Shown here: piece after piece, positions 8,245-17,246 of the stretch
Position numbering within the stretch: position 1 is the stretch's first letter
Layout: every line of letters begins with the position of its first letter
Assembly (NCBI RefSeq): GCF_014207135.1
Contig: NZ_JACHCC010000001.1
Location: 372,001 to 436,000 of the forward strand
DNA length: 64,000 bases
DNA from: Pedobacter cryoconitis
GTDB lineage: Bacteria > Bacteroidota > Bacteroidia > Sphingobacteriales > Sphingobacteriaceae
Direction: 5' to 3'
The notes under the pieces: generated by a model
Seen by the model: the letters and a program-made list of their open reading frames with translations, nothing else
Told to the model about the DNA's origin: nothing
Databases searched by the model: none
Translations under genes and position numbers: made by a program

Positions 8245-9486
8245 ATGGCTAAACAAAATAAAGAATCCCGTTGTTCTTTTTGCGGTTCAAGTAAGCAGGA
8301 TACTTTAATGCTTATTGAAGGGCTGGATGCATACATTTGCGACAAATGCGTGACACAGGCTCACCAGCTGGTACTACAGGAATTTGGCAGTAAACAAGCC
8401 AAATCTCTGGATGCTGCCGGTCCCCTCTTAAAGCCAGCGGAGATTAAAGCACATATTGACCAATATGTAATTGGACAGGATGATGCTAAGAAAGTACTTT
8501 CGGTAGCTGTATATAACCACTATAAAAGGTTAGGACAGAAGGTTGATCAGGCAGATGAAGTGGAGATTGAAAAATCGAACATTATGCTGGTTGGTGAAAC
8601 CGGTACCGGAAAAACGTTACTGGCGAAAACAATCGCTAAGATTCTCCATGTACCTTTCTGTATCTGTGATGCTACTGTATTAACAGAAGCAGGTTATGTA
8701 GGAGAGGATGTAGAGAGTATCCTTACCCGTTTGCTTCAGGCTGCGGATTATGATGTGGCTTCTGCAGAACGTGGAATTGTTTATATCGATGAGGTGGATA
8801 AGGTTGCACGTAAAAGTGATAACCCCTCTATTACCAGAGATGTATCGGGAGAAGGTGTACAACAGGCGCTGTTAAAGATCCTGGAAGGTACTGTAGTGAA
8901 TGTTCCGCCTCAGGGAGGACGTAAACATCCTGATCAGAAAATGATTCCTGTAAATACAAACAACATCCTGTTTATCTGTGGTGGTGCATTTGATGGTATC
9001 GAACGCAAAATTGCCAACAGATTACGTACACAGGTGGTGGGTTACAAGGTGAAGAAAGATGAGACAGAACTGGATCTGGAAAATCTGTACAAGTATATCA
9101 CTCCGGCTGATTTAAAATCATTTGGTCTGATTCCTGAACTGATTGGCCGTGTACCGGTATTGACTCACCTGAATCCGCTGGATAAACAGGCATTGCGTAA
9201 TATATTAACGGAACCTAAGAATTCTTTGTTCCGTCAGTATGTGAAATTGTTTGAATTTGAAGGTGTAAACCTGGTCTTTGATGACGCAGTTTTAGATTTT
9301 ATTGTAGACAAGGCAATGGAATATAAACTGGGTGCAAGGGGATTAAGATCTATTTGTGAAGCAATCATGCTGGACGCGATGTTTGACATCCCGTCCGATC
9401 CGAGTATAAAGGAGCTTGTGATTACGCTCGACTACGCGGTGGAGAAATTTGAAAAGGCAGACTTTAAGAAGTTAAAAGCTGCATAA
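8245..9486 (+). CDS. clpX: ATP-dependent Clp protease ATP-binding subunit ClpX
   Basis: A 413-residue AAA+ unfoldase. The N-terminal zinc-binding domain has the four cysteines CSFC and CDKC (residues about 10-35). Walker A is GETGTGKT and Walker B is IVYIDEVDK; the pore loop GYVGEDVES and sensor arginines are present. Length is normal. It follows clpP with a 3-base gap and is followed by a strong terminator. It recognises tagged proteins, unfolds them and feeds ClpP. Confidence 0.97.
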   Translation: MAKQNKESRCSFCGSSKQDTLMLIEGLDAYICDKCVTQAHQLVLQEFGSKQAKSLDAAGPLLKPAEIKAHIDQYVIGQDDAKKVLSVAVYNHYKRLGQKVDQADEVEIEKSNIMLVGETGTGKTLLAKTIAKILHVPFCICDATVLTEAGYVGEDVESILTRLLQAADYDVASAERGIVYIDEVDKVARKSDNPSITRDVSGEGVQQALLKILEGTVVNVPPQGGRKHPDQKMIPVNTNNILFICGGAFDGIERKIANRLRTQVVGYKVKKDETELDLENLYKYITPADLKSFGLIPELIGRVPVLTHLNPLDKQALRNILTEPKNSLFRQYVKLFEFEGVNLVFDDAVLDFIVDKAMEYKLGARGLRSICEAIMLDAMFDIPSDPSIKELVITLDYAVEKFEKADFKKLKAA

Positions 9487-9492
9487 GAATTT

Positions 9493-9523
9493 AAAATCCC
9501 CGTTTTTAACGGGGATTTTTTTT
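9493..9523 (+). terminator. Intrinsic terminator after clpX
   Basis: AAATCCCCGTT pairs with AACGGGGATTT around a 3-base T loop, followed by a run of T. It begins a few bases after the clpX stop. Confidence 0.88.
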
Positions 9524-9623
9524 AACTTGTTATTTTACACAAATTATTAACCAGCAATCAGGAGGTTTGTCCTGAATATGATCCGCTCTGGCTGAAGACA
9601 GCCAATAATTAATACAAGAAGAT

Positions 9624-10487
9624 ATGAACGAAGAAAAAGAAGTAAACAAAGACGCAACGAATGTAGAAAAGTCCAAAAAGAATAAAGAAGTCAACTCTCC
9701 GTTAAAACCGGGATTGAAATCTAAAGCTGATATTGTGAAGAACTGGTTACCCAGATATACTGGTCGCCCGCTCGAAGAATTTGGTGAATATATCTTACTG
9801 ACCAATTTCAGTAAATACCTGACCATGTTCTCGGAATGGAATGACAATGCACCGATTATGGGATTGGATAAACCTATGCAAAGTGTAACAGCTAACGGAA
9901 TTACGATTATCAATTTTGGTATGGGTAGCCCGATGGCAGCAACAATGATGGATCTGCTGACAGCAATTATGCCTAAAGCAGTTTTGTTCCTGGGTAAATG
10001 TGGTGGATTGAAAAAGAAAAACCAATTGGGTGATCTGATCCTTCCGATTGCTGCAATCAGGGGAGAAGGTACATCGAATGATTATCTGCCGGCTGAAGTG
10101 CCTGCACTGCCTTCATTTGCACTGCAAAAAGCGATTTCTACAACGATACGTGACCATTCACGTGATTACTGGACTGGAACCTGTTATACCACTAACCGCA
10201 GGGTTTGGGAACATGATAAATATTTTAAGAAATATCTTAAAACGCTGAGAGCAATGGCAGTGGATATGGAAACAGCTACGATCTTCACCACTGGTTTTGC
10301 GAATAAGATCCCAACTGGAGCTTTATTACTGGTTTCTGATCAGCCTATGATTCCTGAAGGTGTAAAAACTACGGAAAGCGACAGTTCGGTAACTACTAAC
10401 TATGTAGATACGCATCTGAGAATTGGTATTGATTCACTGAAACAACTGATCAATAACGGATTAACTGTTAAACACCTTAAGTTTTAA
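9624..10487 (+). CDS. amn: AMP nucleosidase (phosphorylase-fold)
   Basis: A 287-residue enzyme of the nucleoside phosphorylase superfamily. The first 30 residues are a charged Lys/Glu/Asn extension without structure. Then come the conserved strands INFGMGSP, FLGKCGGL and the nucleoside-binding VDMETATIF, followed by LLVSDQPM. It hydrolyses AMP to adenine and ribose 5-phosphate. It lacks the extra N-terminal domain of the 480-residue E. coli enzyme, which is normal for Bacteroidota. Its stop codon overlaps that of the convergent histidine phosphatase gene. Other substrates in this fold, such as other nucleosides, cannot be excluded. Confidence 0.85.
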   Translation: MNEEKEVNKDATNVEKSKKNKEVNSPLKPGLKSKADIVKNWLPRYTGRPLEEFGEYILLTNFSKYLTMFSEWNDNAPIMGLDKPMQSVTANGITIINFGMGSPMAATMMDLLTAIMPKAVLFLGKCGGLKKKNQLGDLILPIAAIRGEGTSNDYLPAEVPALPSFALQKAISTTIRDHSRDYWTGTCYTTNRRVWEHDKYFKKYLKTLRAMAVDMETATIFTTGFANKIPTGALLLVSDQPMIPEGVKTTESDSSVTTNYVDTHLRIGIDSLKQLINNGLTVKHLKF

Positions 10488-10987
10488 ATTAAAGCGGTGT
10501 TTTTAGGATAATCAAATAATAATAGACTTCCTGTGTGATGACTTACCATTGACCAGTCATCAAATGGGAAATCTATATACACAACGCCTGCTGTAGGAAT
10601 GGTATAGATATGGGCATCGGCAAGAAAATTAACGAAATCTGTTAATCCGGGGTTATGACCGAAAAGGGCTATCCGGTTATGCTGATTGTCAAATCTGTTT
10701 ACCACCTGCAATAAGGCTGTGGTATTGGCCTCATAAATCGCAGGCTCTTTCTGAATCTTATCTTTTGGCATATCCCAGGTATCTGAAAAATGTTTTGCAG
10801 TTGTCAAGGCTCTCTTTGCCGGACTGCTGACCAATAATTCTGGAATGAGATTCCTTTTGCTTATCCGCTCTGCCATTTCCGGAGCATTTTTATTTCCCCG
10901 GTGATTTAAAGGCCTTTCGAAATCAGTCATCCCGTTTGTCGACCAGTCTGACTTACCGTGTCTTACCAATACCAGTTGTTTAGCCAT
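10484..10987 (-). CDS. SixA-like histidine phosphatase
   Basis: A 167-residue member of the phosphoglycerate-mutase-like superfamily. The phosphorylated histidine is in LVRHGKSDW (His10), and the second histidine in ALFGHNPGLTDF. Size and spacing resemble SixA, which removes phosphate from Hpt histidines in E. coli, although the substrate here is unknown. The gene start overlaps the end of the GT9 gene by 8 bases, so it is the last gene of a minus-strand run with polX, DUF4254 and GT9. An Hpt-domain protein is encoded 6 kb away, but nothing links the two directly. Confidence 0.85.
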   Translation of the reverse strand: MAKQLVLVRHGKSDWSTNGMTDFERPLNHRGNKNAPEMAERISKRNLIPELLVSSPAKRALTTAKHFSDTWDMPKDKIQKEPAIYEANTTALLQVVNRFDNQHNRIALFGHNPGLTDFVNFLADAHIYTIPTAGVVYIDFPFDDWSMVSHHTGSLLLFDYPKNTALI

Positions 10988-12020
10988 TGTTTAGTTTTTT
11001 GGTTACAGTATGGATAACAATCTTTTCAGACAAATTGTTCATACAGGCAAAATCTCCTCTGTAACAAGGGATATTTCCGTACACAGAACAAGGTCTGCAA
11101 TATAAATCCAGTTGTACAGTGTCTTCTTCTGACTGGCCGTATCCCAGAAATCCTGCATAGGGATGAGTGGCACCCCAGACAGAGACTACGGGAATACCTT
11201 TTAGTGAAGCCAGGTGCATACCGGATGAATCCATGCTGAGCATGAGATCGAGATTGGAGATCAGCTGTAATTCCTGTTCGAGATTTACTTTTCCGATCAG
11301 GGAGGTGATATTAGGGTGTCTGGCAGCCCAGAGTGCTGCGATATCTGCCTCTTCCTTTCCTCCTCCAAAAATAAATAACTGATAGTCAGATTCTGCCAGT
11401 TCAAGCAGCACGATTTCCATTTTTGACAGAGGATATACCTTTTGCTGATGTTGCGCGAAAGGACTTACACCAACCCATTTCTTGTTTTTAGGCATACCGG
11501 TTAGCTGAATCAGTTCTGGACTGAGCTTTTCGGGCGAAAAGGGGGCGAGCTGATGACTAAGCTGAAATGGATAGCCCAAATTACGGAATACAGCAGCATA
11601 ACGTTCAGTCATAGGTAACAGCGGTTTCATGACTTTATGTTCGCGTCTGGTAAGCTGCTTTTTCTCTGCTCTCGCTTTATCTACCCGAACGGTTCTGATC
11701 CCAAAACAGTAGAAAAGAAGACCCAGGATACGGCTCCTCAAATTGTTATGTAAATCTGCTACTGCTGTAATTTGTAGCGATTTTAGTTCAAAAAAAAGCT
11801 TTACCAGACCGAAAAATCCCTTGTGTTTCCCTTTAGGGTCAAAAGAATGAAAGTGGAGGTCCGGAATCCCTTTATAAAAAGGGGCGAATAGTTTACGGCT
11901 GACCACTGTCAATTTTACCCCGGGGTAATGCTGTCTGAATTCTTTGAGTATGGGAGCTGTCATCGCTACATCTCCCATAGCCGAAAAGCGGATAACCAGT
12001 ATTCCGGGGTTTTTGGGCAT
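10980..12020 (-). CDS. Glycosyltransferase family 9 (heptosyltransferase-like)
   Basis: A 346-residue GT-B glycosyltransferase. The N-terminus ILVIRFSAMGDV is the acceptor-domain signature of LPS heptosyltransferases. The nucleotide-sugar domain has SMDSSGMHLA and VSVWGATHP. In this family the enzyme adds heptose or a similar sugar to the LPS core on the cytoplasmic face of the inner membrane. It starts 4 bases after the DUF4254 stop and overlaps sixA by 8 bases, so it belongs to a tight operon. Confidence 0.9.
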   Translation of the reverse strand: MPKNPGILVIRFSAMGDVAMTAPILKEFRQHYPGVKLTVVSRKLFAPFYKGIPDLHFHSFDPKGKHKGFFGLVKLFFELKSLQITAVADLHNNLRSRILGLLFYCFGIRTVRVDKARAEKKQLTRREHKVMKPLLPMTERYAAVFRNLGYPFQLSHQLAPFSPEKLSPELIQLTGMPKNKKWVGVSPFAQHQQKVYPLSKMEIVLLELAESDYQLFIFGGGKEEADIAALWAARHPNITSLIGKVNLEQELQLISNLDLMLSMDSSGMHLASLKGIPVVSVWGATHPYAGFLGYGQSEEDTVQLDLYCRPCSVYGNIPCYRGDFACMNNLSEKIVIHTVTKKLNNG

Positions 12021-12024
12021 TGCC

Positions 12025-12627
12025 TTATTTGTTTTGGTAAAGTACCGGGTTTAAAGCAGGATCGTTATACATCTTCATCTGCTTATAAACTTTCATGTAT
12101 TTCTGTCCGGATTCAATATCTGCAATCAGCTCATCCAGACTACTGGATAAATCAGTTCTCTGGTTTAGCAGGATATTTAATTTAGTTGTACAGGCTTCTA
12201 TATGTGCAGCATCAGCATTAGGACGGATAGTTTCTTCGTGCATATGGTAAACTTTCAACGCAAGAATAGATAATCTGTCAATTACCCATGCCGGGCTTTC
12301 AGAATTGATTTTTGCATTTTCAACAGGTTGAACGGCTGCAAATTTTTCAAGGAAGTAACTGTCGATATATTCTACTACATCTGTTCTTTCCTGGTTAGAC
12401 TGGTCAATGCGTCTTTTCCATTGCAATCCTTCTACGGGATTGATCTGCGGGTTTCGTACGACATCTTCCATATGCCATTGCACGGTGTCAATCCAGCATT
12501 TAAGATAGAGCAGATGCTCAATAGTATTCCCGCTATAGGGGTTTTCAATAGGTTGGTCAATGTTATTGTGAACGTGATAATCATTAATCACATCCTGGAA
12601 TATTTTATTGCAGAGGGTGCTCATCAT
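12025..12627 (-). CDS. DUF4254 family protein
   Basis: About 200 residues, all helical in appearance, rich in His, Trp and Asn. I chose the ATG at 12627 (MMSTLCNKIF) because earlier starts would run into the polX gene, which ends at 12650. I recognise the family (DUF4254) from the pattern NTIEHLLYLKCWIDT and VYHMHEETIR. Function is unknown. In Bacteroidota it is regularly placed next to a GT9 glycosyltransferase, as here with a 4-base gap, suggesting a role in LPS core synthesis; that is inference from context. Confidence 0.8.
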   Translation of the reverse strand: MMSTLCNKIFQDVINDYHVHNNIDQPIENPYSGNTIEHLLYLKCWIDTVQWHMEDVVRNPQINPVEGLQWKRRIDQSNQERTDVVEYIDSYFLEKFAAVQPVENAKINSESPAWVIDRLSILALKVYHMHEETIRPNADAAHIEACTTKLNILLNQRTDLSSSLDELIADIESGQKYMKVYKQMKMYNDPALNPVLYQNK

Positions 12628-12649
12628 GGCTTCAAAGGTAGTTATAATA

Positions 12650-14326
12650 TTATTTTCGGCTATTGAAATAATCGGTGATCTGGGCCAGGCTAAAGGCATT
12701 CAGACATTGTTTAGCCTGCAAACCACCTTTTCGGCCGATGTAAACACCGTAATGCATATCGCGGAAACCTTCCATACGGTGGGCATCGGGATTAACGGAT
12801 AACAACACGCCTTTTTCCAAAGCATAGCGGTGCCATCTCCAGTCGAGGTCTAAACGGAGTGGGTTAGCATTAATTTCAATGACTACATGATTGGCTGCAC
12901 AGGCATCGATCACTTTAGCATAATCTATCGGATAACCTTTACGGCTTAAGAGCAGGCGTCCTGTAGGATGTCCCAGAATGGTTGTATAAGGGTTCTCTAC
13001 GGCTTTGATTAACCTGGCAGTAGCTTTCTCTTCATCCATCCTTAAATTACTGTGCACAGAGGCTACAACAAAGTCGAATGTTTTTAGGATGTCGTCACTG
13101 TAATCCAGGGAGCCGTCATTGAGGATGTCACTTTCAATCCCTTTGAATATTTTAAATGGGGCCAGTTTCTGGTTCAGGGCATCAATTTCCTGATGTTGTG
13201 CGAAAATACGTTGTTCATTCAGTCCGTTGGCATAAAATGCTGATTTGGAGTGATCACACATGCCCAGGTATTCGAGATGGAGGGTATCTTTACAGTAGAC
13301 GGCCATCTGTTCTAAAGTATGTACACCGTCACTCCAGGTAGAGTGGTTATGCAGACTTCCTTTAAGGTCGTCGTAGGTAATCAGCTGAGGTAACTGATTG
13401 GTTTTTGCAAGTTCTATTTCGTTTAATCCTTCTCTGAGTTCTGGTTCTACATAACTCAGTCCAGCCTGCTGATAGATAGTCTGTTCATCGGTGAAAGGCC
13501 CGTTTCCAGTTAGTTTTAATACTTCCTGTACATGTGCTTCATTACCGGTCAGTTTAAATAGGTTAAGGTAAAAGTCTTCTTTCGGACAGATATGTAATTG
13601 TACCCTTAAACCGAAAGCGCTCATGGCAGCAAATGTATTTTCAGCCTGCTTTTCAAATGGAAGCTCTTTGAGTAAAGGAAGTTTTGCAATTGTAGCAGCA
13701 GGATCACTGACACCGATCACAAAATCCAGTTCTTCAATAATTTCCAGGTATCTCCGGTAATCTCCGGCTACCTGCAGCAATGGTTCAGGATCAGAGGTCT
13801 TTAACCAGGTTGTCAGCTCTTCGGACAGGGTATTAACCAGAGTCTCGGCCTGGGCATAAAGAAATTTACCCTGGGCAGCCATTTTAAATTCTATGACTTT
13901 TTTGATCTCTTCCTGGGTTTTTAAGCCGAAACCTTTGGCTTCAATCAGACGGTTTTCGTTACAGGCGTAATAAAGTTCACCAATATTTTCTATACCCAGG
14001 TCTTTCCAGATGATGACAATCTTCTTTGGACCTATCCCTTTAATTCCCAGCATCTCGACGATCCCCTCAGGGGTGTCTGCAAGGATATCCTGTAATTCCT
14101 GCATGGTACCGGTTTGCAGTAATTCCCATACTTTAGCAGAAATACTTTTACCGAGTCCGTCGATCTTTTCGATTTCCTCAAGACTTTTACTGCTGATCGC
14201 ATAGGGTAACTTATCTACTTTAAAAGCAGCATTGGCTACGGATTTTATTTTAAAAGGATTGTCATTATGAAGCTCCATCAATTGTGACAGGAGTCTTAGA
14301 CTACGGGCTATGGTTTTGTTTTCCAT
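12650..14326 (-). CDS. polX: PolX-type DNA polymerase/PHP exonuclease, polymerase site degenerate
   Basis: A 558-residue protein with the PolX layout: N-terminal 8-kDa-like and helix-hairpin-helix region (GIKGIGPKK), a nucleotidyltransferase core, and a C-terminal PHP domain (GSLHNHSTWSDG, GMCDHS, LGHPTGR, NPDAHR). The PHP metal residues look intact, so 3'-5' exonuclease or phosphoesterase activity is plausible. In the polymerase core the usual Asp-x-Asp reads ELD (EELDFVIG) and the third carboxylate strand reads RVQLHI, without Asp. DNA synthesis by this protein is therefore doubtful. It heads the minus-strand run with DUF4254, GT9 and sixA. Confidence 0.9.
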   Translation of the reverse strand: MENKTIARSLRLLSQLMELHNDNPFKIKSVANAAFKVDKLPYAISSKSLEEIEKIDGLGKSISAKVWELLQTGTMQELQDILADTPEGIVEMLGIKGIGPKKIVIIWKDLGIENIGELYYACNENRLIEAKGFGLKTQEEIKKVIEFKMAAQGKFLYAQAETLVNTLSEELTTWLKTSDPEPLLQVAGDYRRYLEIIEELDFVIGVSDPAATIAKLPLLKELPFEKQAENTFAAMSAFGLRVQLHICPKEDFYLNLFKLTGNEAHVQEVLKLTGNGPFTDEQTIYQQAGLSYVEPELREGLNEIELAKTNQLPQLITYDDLKGSLHNHSTWSDGVHTLEQMAVYCKDTLHLEYLGMCDHSKSAFYANGLNEQRIFAQHQEIDALNQKLAPFKIFKGIESDILNDGSLDYSDDILKTFDFVVASVHSNLRMDEEKATARLIKAVENPYTTILGHPTGRLLLSRKGYPIDYAKVIDACAANHVVIEINANPLRLDLDWRWHRYALEKGVLLSVNPDAHRMEGFRDMHYGVYIGRKGGLQAKQCLNAFSLAQITDYFNSRK

Positions 14327-14420
14327 CGGGTGCTAAAATAAATAAAAAGAAGCATTTTTCCCTGATCAATGTATTTATCGCCTGTTGGTAATTCCGGAGT
14401 CTGGTCAGGCGTAAAAGAAG

Positions 14421-14454
14421 ATGAGCTGATGCTCTTATCAGAACATCAGCTCAT
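14421..14454 (-). terminator. Hairpin terminator after sppA
   Basis: An 11-bp perfect inverted repeat (ATGAGCTGATG with CATCAGCTCAT) with a 12-base loop, 6 bases after the sppA stop on the minus strand. A short T-rich stretch follows in that direction. Confidence 0.65.
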
Positions 14455-14460
14455 GTATTT

Positions 14461-16230
14461 TTATTGTACGTTAATCTGATAAGGCATCCTGGCCTGAACA
14501 CCGGCCTGGACCACTACTTTTTTCAATTGCTGGTACAGGAAGAAGTTTTCACCAAATTCTTTCTGGGCATAATAGGTTTTTACATTATCACCTGCATCTG
14601 ACAGGAAGGATTTTAAAGGATCAGTTTTTTGTGGGTACTCTACAATTTTATAATCTTTCAACTGCGCTTTTTTGCCTGCTGCTACGATTGCATCATTGAA
14701 ACTGCCAATTCTGTCTGCCAGTCCGATTTTAACGGCATCAGTACCAACCCATACGTGTCCGCCACCGATTGAATCGATATACGCTTTGGATTTCTTACGT
14801 CCGTCTGCTACGCGGGTAATAAAGCTGTCATAGACATGGTTCACATCTGTCTGAATAATTAGTCTTTCTCCTGGTGTTAAAGGACGGGTCACACTCATAA
14901 TATCTGCATACTGACCAGTTTTGACACCGTCAAAAGTAATCCCCAGTTTATTGGTCAACAGGTTCTGGAAATTAGGAATAATGCCAAATACACCTATCGA
15001 TCCGGTAATAGTATTAGGCTGTACAAAAATAGAATCCGCTGCACAGGCAATGTAATATCCGCCGGAAGCAGCCACATCGCCGAAAGAGGCAATCACTGGT
15101 TTCACTTTTTTACTCAGGATAATTTCTCTCCAGATGACATCTGAAGCCAATGCGCTACCACCACCTGAATTTACGCGAAGGACAATTGCTTTGATTTTAT
15201 CATCCAGTCTTGCTTTTCTGATCGCACGGGAAATGCGCTCAGAGCCTATGGACTCATCACTTCCTTCACCACCAGTGATATCACCGTTTGCATAAATTAC
15301 AGCAATTTTATTACTGCTCTCGCTGTTGTCATCTTTCTGATTATTTGCATAATCATTGATAGTTATTGTACTCAGGCTTTCTTTTTTACCGGTTCCGGAT
15401 AGTGTCTTCAATTCATCAAGTACTTCATCTTTATACTTCAGACCATCTATCATTTTATATTTCAATGCATCCTGAGGAAGCTGGATCTTATAGGTATTGG
15501 CCATCATATACAGGCTGTCTTTCGGGATATTTCTGGATTTGGAAATACCTTCCAGAAAAGTATTGTAAAGACCACCCAGATAAGCGGTAACCTGCTGACG
15601 GTTATAATCACTCATTTTATCATTGGTGAAAGGCTCTACAGCACTTTTAAAGTTTCCGACACGGATGATCTGAGCTTCAACACCCAGTTTTTCCATAGCA
15701 CCTTTGAAGAAGGTCAGCTGAGAGCTGTAACCTTTAAATTCTAATGCACCCTGTGGGTTCAGGTAGACTTTATCGGCAACTGAGGCCAGGTAATAGGCAT
15801 CCTGTGTATAAACTTCACTATAGGCAATGATCTTCTTCTTACTGGTTTTGAAATCGATCAGGGCATCCCTGACTTCTTTTAAAGTTGCTTTTCCCGCAGC
15901 AGGAGAACTCACATTCAGGTAAACGCATTTGATATTGTCGTCAGTTTTTGCTCTTTTCAGGGCTCTGATCAGGTCATTAAAACCGATGCTCTTTCCTGCT
16001 CTTGAACCAATAACGGGAAGATTATCGAATGTTTTGTTCGGGGTGCGTTCTTTAATGCTCTGATCGAGGTTCAGATAAAGTACGCTGTTGCTTGCAACAT
16101 CCACAGTTTTATCACTGTCAACCGCAGAGACCATAGCAACTACTAAAACGACGAAAAATATAGCGATAAGCAGTGTGGAAATAATAATTCCTACGACAGT
16201 CGCAAAAACATATTTGAAAAATTCTCTCAT
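14461..16230 (-). CDS. sppA: Signal peptide peptidase SppA, 67K type
   Basis: A 589-residue membrane serine protease with one N-terminal transmembrane helix (about residues 8-35). It has the two tandem SppA domains of the long form. The general-base Lys is in VGNFKSAVEPF in the first domain, and the nucleophile Ser is in DVAASGGYYIA in the second, followed by the conserved ITGSIGVFG. It degrades signal peptides left in the membrane after secretion. It is divergent from folK with only 51 bases between them, which must hold both promoters. Confidence 0.95.
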   Translation of the reverse strand: MREFFKYVFATVVGIIISTLLIAIFFVVLVVAMVSAVDSDKTVDVASNSVLYLNLDQSIKERTPNKTFDNLPVIGSRAGKSIGFNDLIRALKRAKTDDNIKCVYLNVSSPAAGKATLKEVRDALIDFKTSKKKIIAYSEVYTQDAYYLASVADKVYLNPQGALEFKGYSSQLTFFKGAMEKLGVEAQIIRVGNFKSAVEPFTNDKMSDYNRQQVTAYLGGLYNTFLEGISKSRNIPKDSLYMMANTYKIQLPQDALKYKMIDGLKYKDEVLDELKTLSGTGKKESLSTITINDYANNQKDDNSESSNKIAVIYANGDITGGEGSDESIGSERISRAIRKARLDDKIKAIVLRVNSGGGSALASDVIWREIILSKKVKPVIASFGDVAASGGYYIACAADSIFVQPNTITGSIGVFGIIPNFQNLLTNKLGITFDGVKTGQYADIMSVTRPLTPGERLIIQTDVNHVYDSFITRVADGRKKSKAYIDSIGGGHVWVGTDAVKIGLADRIGSFNDAIVAAGKKAQLKDYKIVEYPQKTDPLKSFLSDAGDNVKTYYAQKEFGENFFLYQQLKKVVVQAGVQARMPYQINVQ

Positions 16231-16281
16231 GTGGATGTTTAATATTTAATTTGTAAATATATTAAATGAATTAGCTTTTAT

Positions 16282-16779
16282 ATGGGTTTGGAGTACAATA
16301 TAGTTTATTTGTTACTGGGAAGTAATCTGGGAGAAAGAGAAAAATTAATTCAGGAAGCAATTTTACGGATCGGTAACCAGATTGGTACAATCGTTTCAAG
16401 ATCAGGAGTATATGAAACTGCTGCCTGGGGAAAGGAAGATCAGCCTTCGTTTCTGAATGTAGCGGTTGGTGTAGAAACCAAAATGACCGCTGATGAGGTG
16501 CTGGACAATGTATTGAAAATAGAAGAGGAACTGGGTAGGGTAAGACTGGAGAAATGGGGAGCCAGGCTGATTGATATTGATGTAATTTTATACGGACAGG
16601 AGGTCATTAATGATGGGGAAAGGCTACAGGTACCACACCCCAGGATGCAGGAGAGAAGGTTTGTACTGGAGCCACTTGCTGAGATTGCCGGCGATGTCGA
16701 GCATCCTTTGCTGAAGCAGAGCATTTCTGCATTATTGTCTTTATTGAAGGATGATTTAACTGTGTTAAAAATATTATAA
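16282..16779 (+). CDS. folK: 2-amino-4-hydroxy-6-hydroxymethyldihydropteridine diphosphokinase
   Basis: A 165-residue HPPK. The N-terminal LLGSNLGER, the catalytic strand GARLIDIDVILYG with two metal-binding Asp residues, and VPHPRMQERRFVLEPL are all diagnostic. It transfers pyrophosphate from ATP to the pterin in folate synthesis. The family usually reads WGPRxxDxD; here the sequence is WGARLIDID, a small change. No other folate gene is adjacent. Confidence 0.96.
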   Translation: MGLEYNIVYLLLGSNLGEREKLIQEAILRIGNQIGTIVSRSGVYETAAWGKEDQPSFLNVAVGVETKMTADEVLDNVLKIEEELGRVRLEKWGARLIDIDVILYGQEVINDGERLQVPHPRMQERRFVLEPLAEIAGDVEHPLLKQSISALLSLLKDDLTVLKIL

Positions 16780-16799
16780 TTTTATTAGTTTTGTTTCAA

Positions 16800-17177
16800 A
16801 TGATTGACGAAGAAAAAAATAACAGCCCCCTTGATCTGTCGTATCTGAGTGATATGTCTGGTGACAGCGCCGAGTTCATGATTGAAATGATCGATATGTT
16901 TAAGTTGCAGACACCTTTGTATATAGCGGATCTGGAACAATCATTTGAAGCTCAGGACTGGGAAAAAGTGGCAGGTTATGCCCATAAAATAAAACCTACA
17001 CTTTCTTATGTTGGCAGAGAGGATGCCCGCGGTCACCTGCAACAAATAGAAAACAATGCCCGGGAGCAGAAGGACCTTTCTGATATGCCAAATGCATTAA
17101 AGGAACTCAATGATTTTGTGCAGATTTTGTACAGACAACTGGATGAAGCTAAAGCTGAGCTGGAAAAGAGGCTCTGA
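16800..17177 (+). CDS. Hpt domain protein (histidine phosphotransfer)
   Basis: A 125-residue all-helical protein. The phosphorylatable histidine is His62 in YAHKIKPTLSYVG, the Hpt signature. The N-terminal part has LSDMSGDSAEFMIEMIDMF, typical of the first helix of the bundle. I start it at the ATG at 16800 rather than a TTG at 16791, because the TTG lies within a TAnnTTTG promoter element (16785-16792). It would relay phosphate between a hybrid kinase and a response regulator; no partner is adjacent. Confidence 0.88.
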   Translation: MIDEEKNNSPLDLSYLSDMSGDSAEFMIEMIDMFKLQTPLYIADLEQSFEAQDWEKVAGYAHKIKPTLSYVGREDARGHLQQIENNAREQKDLSDMPNALKELNDFVQILYRQLDEAKAELEKRL

Positions 17178-17198
17178 TATTTTATGTTTTTAGAATTT

Positions 17199-17232
17199 AT
17201 AGCCTCCCATCCTGTGGAAGGCTATTTTTTTG
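17199..17232 (+). terminator. Intrinsic terminator between the Hpt gene and pssA
   Basis: ATAGCCT pairs with AGGCTAT, extended by CC/GG with a bulge, and is followed by seven T. It sits between two convergent genes. Confidence 0.75.
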
Positions 17233-17246
17233 TCCCTGAAAATGGG

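Noticed and set aside
12610..12699. N-terminal extension of the DUF4254 protein
   Set aside because: The longer frame runs into polX; the ATG at 12627 is a better start.
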